A stretch of DNA of 64,000 nt, taken from Evernia prunastri. Lineage: Eukaryota; Ascomycota; Lecanoromycetes; Lecanorales; Parmeliaceae. This document shows positions 55,745-64,000 of this stretch, piece by piece (the first letter of the stretch is position 1; every line of letters starts with the position of its first letter). Location: positions 372,001 through 436,000 of the forward strand of contig NKYR01000009.1 in NCBI GenBank assembly GCA_003184365.1, in the 5' to 3' direction. The notes beneath the pieces were generated by a model. It saw only the letters and a list, made by a program, of their open reading frames with translations, was not told the origin of the DNA and searched no databases. The position numbers and the translations under genes were made by a program.

Positions 55745-56366
55745 ACTCCCCGATACCGGATTGACAACGCGGATACGTCCTATGAAAAAAGCTGAATCAG
55801 TCTTCCATCTTATGGTGCCACCGCCTAGAGCATGCTCGGGATGCTGCCCTCTTAGGAGAAATTTGTAGCAGAAACCATGCAAGACTGAACTTTTCAACAC
55901 GATTCACACCCCAAAAGGTCGAATCTAATCAAAATCATACCCCTCTACTCAAACGTTCCGGAAAGGTCTTCTCATAAGCCAAGTTTTTTTTTTTTTTTTT
56001 TTTTTTTTGCCGTTGCAACATATCATATTCAGCAACAATGATCGTGAAATGTAAGGAACACAATGCACGATCTATAAAACGCTTTGTTGTTCTTGATTTG
56101 AGTCTGAATGGTTTCAACTAGTCCATAAGATGATATCCTTGAAATAGAATTAAAAAGTAAATAAACCTATAATAATCAATGCCCTCGATGGTCCAGACGG
56201 TTGGTTCAAGAGGTCTCAACCGTCTGGACTGAGGCTATACAAACAGTTCACAGTCCGGCGTCCATTTATCCAATCCATCTGGGACTACTTGGAACGGCCC
56301 GGACTGTCAGTCCAGCAAGCTAATATACATCTAGTAAAGATATCTCTCAAAAAAAAACTAGTACAT
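55745..56366. other. Intergenic with poly-T and a hairpin
   Basis: Contains a 25-base T-run at 55984-56008 and a 39-base hairpin at 56191-56229. AT-rich from about 56130. No gene seen. Confidence 0.5.
56191..56229. repeat. Perfect 13-bp inverted repeat (hairpin)
   Basis: Arms gtccagacggttg (56191-56203) and caaccgtctggac (56217-56229) pair perfectly around a 13-base loop. Related gtcc/ggac motifs follow at 56260-56315. It could be the end of a degraded TIR element or a structured transcript end. Confidence 0.7.
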
Positions 56367-56608
56367 TGTTGAATACATCAAGAATCTTATTGAGAAATCT
56401 ATCTTCAATCGGAAAAGTCGAGATCCAGATCTAAATAGGCTGGTCGATTTTGTAACCTACGAAGAATCTTTATCAAGGTTCTTACTGAAAATGTGCTATT
56501 AGTTTGAAAAAATTAATAATCATTGAAGGGAAACAGACGTATTTAGCTTAGACTGTGGCATTCTTGCTCGGAGCCTCCGCAAGGGTTCTGCAAAATGGAG
56601 TATCAACA
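56367..56608. mobile_element. Copia-like LTR remnant, copy 2 (242 bp)
   Basis: Starts tgttgaatac and ends gtatcaaca, so the ends are inverted, as in Ty1/copia LTRs. Same length as, and similar 3' part to, the remnant at 49265-49506. No target duplication was found, and similarity to copy 1 continues past the end, so both may keep a piece of internal sequence. AT-rich decay continues to about 56790. Confidence 0.5.
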
Positions 56609-56888
56609 AGTTCAACCTAATTCTCTGATACCGTTGTACAACCATCAAATTTTCGAGCCTATAAGTAAGATCGAGAAGATAGATTTCGCGAACGCTTTGA
56701 ATAAGGCGATCATTAGAGTATATCGTACAAAATACCACAGTATCAATAAGAGAGCGTTATTTAATCGATAAGTAATCGAAGTTCGAAATAAATTGCAAAC
56801 ACCCACGCTATGCACCCATTTCCACCCATCTCCCATTAACGCCCACGATGGCTCCACCCGCTATGCACGACGCCACGATCCCCATCCA

Positions 56889-59800
56889 TCAAGAACGTCT
56901 CAACCCCTTCCAGAAACTCTTCTTCTGCGGCCCCTGCCCGTAGTTCTCCTCTTCGATGTTGTGCTTGCCGACGATACTCAGGAAGACCTGGTCCAGCGTC
57001 GTCTGACTGACGGAGTAATACTCGAATCCGAGCTCGTCCTTGTGTGCTTCCAGCGTGGTGAATAAAGCACCGATGCCGCTGCGGTTGGCATCCCGGTCGT
57101 CGGCGGAGCGGATGATGTCCGTGCTGCTGCCGCCTGCTGACTTTGGCTCCTCGGCGGCGGCTGATCGACTGGCGGGTACCGAGAAGCGAAGCTGGCCGTG
57201 GAAGGTTTTGTCTTCGACCACGGCACCCTCGAGATTGCTCCTGATCCACTGCTTCACCACGACCATGTCTTCGTCACTGGTATGGGGTGCAGTCTTCATG
57301 ATCAAGTGAACGTGATAACGATCCCCATGTTTCCGCCTTAGTCCCTCACTTGTGCCCAAAGCCAACATCTTCTTCCCCATGATCCCGGCCCTATCCGCTA
57401 GGGCATCCGCCTCTTCCATGGAATGGGTAGTTAAGACCAAGCTCCTGCCAGGGACGACTGAAGCTAGGGTCTTCCACATGACGCGCTTGGCGCAAACGTC
57501 CATGCCAGAAGAGGGCTCGTCGAGCAAGAGCACGGAAGGGTTACCCATGAGGGCAATGGCGAGTGAAAGCTTGCGCTTGTTGCCGCCGGAGAGGGCGAAC
57601 GCCATGCGGTGTTGGAAGGGTCCTAGGCCTACCGCACGAATGACTTCGCGCACATTGTGTTCCACATCGTCAACGCCGCGAACACGGGCATAGAAGCGTA
57701 GATGTTCGAGCACGGTCATTTGATCGCAGGCATCGACCTGTGGGCATACACCCAGATGGTGCCTCGCATCTGCTCGTCGCTTGCTGATTGGGATATCTTC
57801 AACATATATCTCGCCACTGCTATGCGATGGAAGTATATCGCCTCGAATGAGGGAGATCGTTGTGGATTTCCCGGCACCGTTGGGTCCGAGGAGGGCAAAG
57901 ACTTCACCACGCTTGACCCCAAACGTAATGTCTTGCACTGCGACATTGCTACCATAGGCTTTTGTAATGTGTTGGACTCGAAGACCATCATCTGGCGCAG
58001 CACTGACACGTTTGACCTCCGCCGCAATTTCATCATCGAGAGAATCTGCCTCCTCGGCATCCTCTGTCTTGTACTGCTTGCGGCGGATCCTTGCCCAAAT
58101 AGAGCCACTATCCCACCATAAGAGCACGCCGAAGAGGAAGAACGATTGGCCAATAAGATATAGGATAGGTCCTCCATAGAGCGTGATTTTGCCTGGATAT
58201 GAGGCAATCTGGCTGCCCTCACAGAGGACGGAGAAGACGTTGAGAGCGACGAACAGTGCCCGGATGAGGTTCCCAGCAGGTGTGATGAGTCCAATAGTAA
58301 AGTGAGTAACCAGCAGATAGCTATCAACTTTATCTGTCGGAGAGTATGTAAGGACGCTGAGGTACGCAATAAAGTACAGCAAGAACATGACAGCTTGACC
58401 TCCAGCAGCGAAGGCGAACGCAGCGAGCTGGGACCTCGAGAACAAAGATATGACATATGAGAGCAGTGTTGACGCGATACCATACAAGAACAAGACCACA
58501 AAAAGGTATTCGGCGTGATACCAGGCGTCGCTAACACCTCGGAAGATTATAATTGTCAAAACGCTAGTGGCGATGACGATCATAAAGTCAAAGGCGAGAT
58601 ACGCAGACCACAGACATACACTTCGTACGCCATTGCTGTAGTGAAGCTGCCGGACATTCCTTAAGCGCTCAAGTGTGGGGTAGAGGGCAAAGAATGCCGG
58701 ATATGCAGACATGGCGAGACCAAAGTAAACGATCAACTGCAGCGTTTTTCCCGCAGAAGGTACCCATGGAGTATCGAAAGCTTGATACTGACTACTGATT
58801 GAGATGTTAAGTAGTAGGTTATCCATCAAATTTTGCGTGATGGTCGCTAGTGAAATATCTCCGTTACCCACATATGCGAAAGTAGGTGGGGAGGTCTCGT
58901 CTCCGAGGAAGAAGCCACCAGGCGTGACATTCCCATAAAATTGGCCAATGTAGTTGTTAAAGTCCTGAAGGGTGCCGTTGATCGGACGGATCGAAGACGT
59001 CAGATCTGACAACCCACTCCCGCCCGAGCCGCTAGAATTACCTCCTGGAAATGTTGCCTCTAGCTGAGCAAGAGCCTGAGGAGATATCTTATTTGCTGGA
59101 CTAACGACTATATCATAGTTGGTACGAGTAAGTAAGGACTCCAGGCTTGAAGGCGAGACGGATTGAGTTGGGGAGCAGCCAGGGGCTGTAAAATTCTTGA
59201 GGAATAGAGTGACCAGCCCAGCAGCGATGACCGGAATTAAGAATGCCGCTGCATATGGGATGTAGTTTCGTTGGAAAACAGTCCAACGCTTGCGGAATAA
59301 GGTCAAGGCCTGAAGCATCAATCCGATTCGCTTGCCAGTCTGGAGCTTTAGACCACTATCGCTGCCTCCTAGAGCGGAGTCCTTGTCCTCCGCTACAACG
59401 ACTTCTGTGCTTGATTTGCCATTGAGTTCAGGATTACTCCTGTCCGGGACGATCTGTTGAGCTGCAGACATAGCTTCCATATCTTCTGCTACATTGAAGA
59501 ATATGTCTTCGATAGTCGGTGAACTTATCTCGTAGTTCTTGATGCCATGTGTCTCCAACAGCCGGACGAAATCCGCGGCTTGACCTGAATTCGGCAGAGT
59601 GTACATCGTCTGATCAACCATTTCTTTAGTAGAAACACCGTCAAAAGGAGGTAGGACACGATCATCTCCTGGCGTTTTGAAGACATGGATCCGAAAACCG
59701 CCTCCAAGTTGGTGCTTGAGCTCCACGGCCGAGCCTTGTGCTTTGAGGCCACCACGGGAAAGAATGGCAATCTGATCCGACAGAAGATCGGCTTCATCCA

Positions 59801-61887
59801 AGAAATGGGTAGTGAAAATAATTGTCCTTTTTCCACGCTCATTAAGCAATATGTTCCATAGTTTCTGGCGGGCCAAAGCATCCACACCGCTGGAGCACTC
59901 GTCAACGCAACAGACGCGTGATCCTCCGGTGAACATCATACTTAGTTGAAGCTTGCGTTTCTGTCCTCCTGATAAAGTACGGGACTGAGCGCCAACCTTC
60001 CTGTCAAGGTCGCAAGCTGCAATAAGCTCATGGATCTCAGACTTGGTCGAAGGCTTGCCTGTGGACTTTAGTCTGTTAAATATTCGCACGTGCTCGAAAG
60101 CAGTCAGGTTATCCCAGAGAACGTTGCGTTGAGGACAAATACCCAGACCTCCAAAACCGTCTACAGCAACACTCCCTGACGTGACTGTGTTCAGACCGGC
60201 TATAGCCTCAAGAGTGGTCGACTTTCCACTGCCATTGGCCCCAAGCAACACCATGATTTGACCTTGGGGAATCGTAAGGTTTAACGCGTCCACTGCCACC
60301 ACCGTTTCCTTGCGTTTCCCAAATCTTGTGGCGATATTACGTGCCCACCACGACGGCGTGTAACATTTTGTGAAATCTGAGAGCTGAACAGCAGCTTTCG
60401 ATATTTCGGATCCGGATGAGAGCTGGCGTCCCTTGGATGTCGTACCGTAAAGGGCTCTCTCCACTATGGCTCCAAGAACAGGGAAGACCAGGATCTGAAT
60501 GATGGAAAAGACAAAGAATGCAATTCCCGGTAAGGTGGACGGATTCTGAGGAGCCGCCTTGACCAGGTTTGTGCCTACATCTTGCCGCTCCCATCGGGCC
60601 ATTAAGACCGTGAAGAAAGTGTAATTCATAGGTGGAAAAAGAAGACTGAGGACTGCAACTGCGCCAGTACTAGACTTTGCGATGACCTGCGCCAACACGG
60701 CGAGAAGTAGCGATACGATCGTCGTTATTATTCCGCTCAATTGAGCTTTATGGAAAAAAGCTGCTCCAAAGATGGAAAATGACGACAAGGAAAGGCCAGT
60801 CAAGATGTTGAAGAAGACGAGGGTCGCGGCACTGGTTTTGGCGAAGACTCCGTACTTCAGTATGAGGCCGATGGCAATCCAGCCTGGAAGGAACATGATG
60901 TCAAATGCAATGTGATTCGCGAGCAGCCGGACGCCTTGAGTTTCCCAGCGTCTTTTGTTTGGCATTGACGCTTCGATAATCTGGGTCATTCCAAGCTCTC
61001 TTTCCGATGCCATGAGTCCAACCAATTGGTATATCACCCCCACAATACCAATGAAGAACGCGACGGCCAGGATCTCAATTATACCTCCCATGTATCGTAC
61101 TCGGATCTGGTCACTTCTCTCCTTTTGTGTTTGCGTTGTGTATGGGTATTCATAGACCCGGCTAGGCAGAGCTGACTGATCTATAGTAGTATTCTGGCTT
61201 GCGATCGCAAAGTCGATTGCATGCTGTAGAGGCAACGGGTACACTTCCTGGTCATTGTTCGCATTTGTAGTATCAATCTTATTACCAAGCCCTCCATCAG
61301 CTCTAAGGCTGTAATTCCACATGCCACCGGGTCCCTCTGTTGGCGAAGCGTAAAAAACGGCCGCACCGTAGCACGAAGAGACACCCCGGATCGAGCTCCG
61401 GCATAGCGTCAGTAGGTCCTCCTCTTGTGACAGGATCTTGACCGTCACTCCGTCAGCCTTGACCTGGCCCGCCACCTGGCTGATGACCGTGTTGATATCA
61501 CCCCCTGTGAATCCATTATTAACGAAAGCAATAGTATTCCTTCCTCCTCCTATCGCAGTGCCCAAAGCGTCTGCCAGAGATCTAACCGGTGTCGCGCCGG
61601 CGATGCCATAGTGAGAAGGTGGAATGAAAAGGTTTCTCGCGTATGCCAGGAACCAGCTAAAGATGACCTGATAGGGTACTCTGAGTCAGCGATCCCTCTT
61701 TCAGAATGAGCATTGCGGCCGTGTCCAGGACACAGCAGTAGTAGAGGGTCTAAACAAGGGAGTCTGGAGATGGGAACATTCTTACTGGTAGAAGGAAACA
61801 TCGGAGAGGTGTGGTGAAGGCGTGTCGAATGAGAACGATGAGGATATTTTTGTATATCAGCGTCGATGCCTGGCGAATGAGAAGCAT
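56889..61887 (-). CDS. ABC transporter, subfamily A (ABCA-like full transporter)
   Basis: Full-length (TMD-NBD)x2 transporter of the ABCA type, which moves lipids or amphipathic compounds in other organisms. Minus-strand exons 61887-61786 and 61667-56889 give 1626 residues. Exon 1 supplies the first membrane helix (KNILIVLIRHAFTTPLRCF, continuing after the 118-bp intron as VIFSWFLAYARNLF). A large extracellular loop with cysteines follows, then membrane helices. NBD1: Walker A GANGSGKSTT (about 509), signature LSGGQKRKLQ, Walker B CCVDECSSGVD. After a second set of helices comes NBD2: Walker A GPNGAGKSTT (about 1293), signature LSGGNKRKLS, Walker B VLLLDEPSSGMD. All nucleotide-binding motifs are intact, although the NBD1 Walker B region reads DECSSG where NBD2 has DEPSSG. 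Neighbours: PTH11-like receptor convergent downstream, SGT1 divergent upstream. Substrate unknown. Confidence 0.93.
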
Positions 61888-62930
61888 AGTTTGAGCTAAT
61901 GAGTGGCTTTCAGCCCTTGTCAATATGATTGAGACAAAGGCATGGCGGCTTGAACTTTTGATATTCGAGAGCGACGAAGGATGTTAACAGCATGTATATC
62001 CCGATATCCAAGATATTTACATTTTGAAGGGTATCGGGATTCTATAATTCCTCTAGGCTCTAATATTATTGACTCGTCACTCGCTCGACTTGTAAAGGTG
62101 CTTGGCGCATATGCTATCGTATCCACCGTATTCGTTCTCGGCCTCGGTTAGGGGCCAGCCGGACACCGAAGGTTTGTCCGAAGGATGGCACAGAATCCTT
62201 TTAACAACCAAACAGGAACCCACAGGTCTTGTTGAGTCGCTTCAGACTTATAAGAATTCATTCTGAAATGCTATCATACAATATTTACCTTGGGGAAGAG
62301 TATAGCATTCATGCATGCAATATACCTGGTCTTGGCATCTACTCTATTTGGTGGGCAGCGCCATGAGTTCTTGGCGTCACCATTCAGGTTGCTTCCAGCT
62401 TGATGGAGGTTCACTGTTTATCAGACTCGCTGAATATGATACTCTTATTACTCCTTACTTCATGGCAATTATGGAAGCTGGAACAATTCTTAAATAATTC
62501 AACAGGACAGTAAGATACCTAGGTAGTCTCTGCCGGGCTCCACAGTCAACTCGTGTGGCCAAAAAGTCCTGTCTTCTTGGCAGTCCGGTCCGAAATATAC
62601 CCACCAATCAAATGCTCACTACACATGCCATAACCAATTTTCGTTGGTGAAAAATACCGTGCCAAGAATATGGAGTTTCCCTTCGCAACGAATCTGTTGC
62701 ACTTTAATAACATCCCTTCTATCCTGTGCAACAACCAAACACAATAACACCCCTCGATCCTATGTGACAACCAAACAACATAACACAACTGAGCAATCTG
62801 CGTCAGGGCAGATAAAACTGCAAATTCAACACTTTGACCGGCCAATATCTTGAAGATATCACTCTCTGATTGATCCCATTTCCCCCCTCTCATCCAAACA
62901 GACATATTCAAGGATTTTGCACCAGTCAAA
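61888..62930. other. Divergent promoter region between ABC transporter and SGT1 genes
   Basis: About 1 kb without a supported gene. It holds a short direct repeat near 62733-62795 (ctatcctgtgcaacaaccaaacacaa and ctatgtgacaaccaaacaacata). Otherwise nothing recognisable. Confidence 0.45.
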
Positions 62931-64000
62931 ATGGATCAAGCTGCTCGTGGAGCCAGCGCCATCGACGGCGGTAATTTCAAGCTTGCCGTCACCTGCTATA
63001 CGGATGCCATCGCCCAAAATCCCCAAGCTGTCAATTATTACATTCAACGATCCAAGGCCTATACCCGTCTTTCCCCGCCTGACCATCCAGCTGCCTTAAA
63101 CGACGCCGAGCTTGCTGTGTCCCTGGCTACCAAGAGAGCCAAGAGAGAGCTCATCGCCGATAGTCAGCTACGAAGGGCTGTCACGTTATTCCACTTGGAG
63201 CGCTACGCCGATGCAAAGCAATGCCTTCAATGGGTCAAGAAGCTGAATGAGAAAGAAAAGACCTTGGCGATATGGGAGATGAAGTCTGAGGCCAAATTAA
63301 AAGGGCTGGAGGATGGAGACGAGCGTGGCAAGGTGACTGTTGAAGAGACGCCGAAAGTCGAGGTTCCGAAGGCTGCCCTTGAGAAAGCATCGGCCAAACA
63401 GCCCGAGAAGATAGCTGTAGCCTCAGCCGCCTCAACTACCAACGGGACTACAGAAGCCCCAAAAGAGCGTACTGCAGCTGTGAAAGCCGAGGGGGTGCAG
63501 ACACCTCCAAACAAGATCCGTCACGAGTGGTTCCAGACAAATGATAACGTCATCGTCACCCTCTTCTGCAAAGGCATTCCTAAGGACAAAGCCGTAGTCG
63601 AAATCAAGCAAGGTTCTCTGGACGTGTCATTCCCGCTACCCACCGGTTCAGATTTCAATCTATCCTTGGATCCGCTCTTCGAGACGATCAACCCGTCCGC
63701 ATCTTCTTACAAGATCATGTCAACCAAAGCTGAATTCACTCTTCAAAAATATACTCCAGGTCAGAAGTGGGCAGATATCGAGGGATCACAGCCTGTCAGC
63801 ACCGAAGAGACTTCCGCTAATGGCGATGGTACTATCAAGCGTGCTATTCTATCAGACAAGTCCGCCAATACTGGTCCAGTATATCCAACCTCGTCCAAAT
63901 CGGGACCCAAGAACTGGGATAAGGTGGTCGACGATCTGTCCAAGAAACCCCCAAAAGATGTCGAAGGTGGAGAGGGTGCTTCGGAGGATGCTGGGATTGA
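62931..64000 (+). CDS. SGT1: SGT1 co-chaperone homologue (3' end outside window)
   Basis: HSP90 co-chaperone and SCF/kinetochore assembly factor. From the ATG at 62931 the frame is open for 356 codons to the window edge, with no intron. The N-terminal TPR region (AIDGGNFKLAVTCYTDAIAQNP, YIQRSKAYTRL, LRRAVTLFHLERYADAKQCL; residues about 1-110) is followed by an Ala/Lys/Glu-rich linker. Next is the CS domain (IRHEWFQTNDNVIVTLFCKG, ASSYKIMSTKAEFTLQK; about 195-285), then the beginning of the SGS domain (YPTSSKSGPKNWDKVVDDL). Domain order TPR-CS-SGS is diagnostic. In plants and animals SGT1 stabilises NLR receptors; in yeast it is essential for SCF and kinetochores. Confidence 0.95.
   Translation, partial: MDQAARGASAIDGGNFKLAVTCYTDAIAQNPQAVNYYIQRSKAYTRLSPPDHPAALNDAELAVSLATKRAKRELIADSQLRRAVTLFHLERYADAKQCLQWVKKLNEKEKTLAIWEMKSEAKLKGLEDGDERGKVTVEETPKVEVPKAALEKASAKQPEKIAVASAASTTNGTTEAPKERTAAVKAEGVQTPPNKIRHEWFQTNDNVIVTLFCKGIPKDKAVVEIKQGSLDVSFPLPTGSDFNLSLDPLFETINPSASSYKIMSTKAEFTLQKYTPGQKWADIEGSQPVSTEETSANGDGTIKRAILSDKSANTGPVYPTSSKSGPKNWDKVVDDLSKKPPKDVEGGEGASEDAGI

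Noticed and set aside
52124..61887. A complete biosynthetic gene cluster
   Set aside because: The UstYa-like protein, receptor and transporter are suggestive, but no backbone synthase, tyrosinase, P450 or cluster transcription factor is visible in the window.
1..64000. tRNA, rRNA and CRISPR features
   Set aside because: I looked for the T-loop GGTTCRANYCC context and for clover-leaf arms and found none. No rRNA sequence, and no regularly spaced repeats of CRISPR type, as expected for a fungal nuclear region.

Overview
The window is nuclear DNA of a filamentous ascomycete (Pezizomycotina). The evidence is split genes with short GT-AG introns (mostly 47-118 bp), fungal-only families (UstYa/DUF3328, PTH11-like rhodopsin-domain receptor, LCL2, NACHT-ankyrin STAND proteins, Zn2Cys6 motif) and AT-rich islands of LTR-element debris. 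I cannot fix the genus. All gene models were spliced by hand from reading frame and splice sites, without homology search.

Layout. 0-3.5 kb: a minus-strand NLR-like gene (alpha/beta-hydrolase, NACHT, ankyrin repeats) running off the left edge. 6.3-8.0 kb: secreted BBE-like FAD oxidase (+). 8.7-10.9 kb: membrane-anchored TAP-like serine peptidase (-). 11-15.2 kb: AT-rich island with three solo-LTR-like elements, each with a 5-bp target duplication, and a 592-bp inverted-repeat element. A 1313-bp stretch is present twice around a single N, very probably two unmerged overlapping contigs. 16.1-17.9 kb: M18 aminopeptidase with a Zn2Cys6-type cysteine cluster in its N-terminal extension. 18.9-21 kb: two small, possibly paralogous orphan genes. 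23-27 kb: two unrecognised acidic or low-complexity proteins. 28-41.6 kb: mostly conserved housekeeping genes: mitochondrial L27, LCL2, FtsJ-like methyltransferase, 5'-nucleotidase-like phosphoesterase, MFS sugar porter, WW protein, Yar1-like ankyrin protein and a small tetraspan protein. 42.6-44.4 kb: a gap-bounded island carrying a LINE ORF1 fragment. 44.5 kb: a small membrane protein. 47.3-49.0 kb: ACC-synthase-like aminotransferase. 50 kb: a GFA-domain gene broken by an in-frame stop. 51.5-61.9 kb: a putative small secreted peptide, a UstYa-like oxidase, a PTH11-like receptor and an ABCA-type full transporter. From 62.9 kb: the SGT1 co-chaperone, cut by the right edge.

How the parts may work together. 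The peptide, UstYa-like protein, receptor and ABC transporter lie side by side and could be part of a secondary-metabolism or peptide-natural-product locus, but no tyrosinase, NRPS or PKS is visible, so this is only a hypothesis. SGT1 works with HSP90 on NLR-type proteins in other eukaryotes; its presence in the same window as an NLR-like gene, about 60 kb away, may be chance. Three single Ns (13921, 42585, 44374) mark contig joins, and structure across them should not be trusted.
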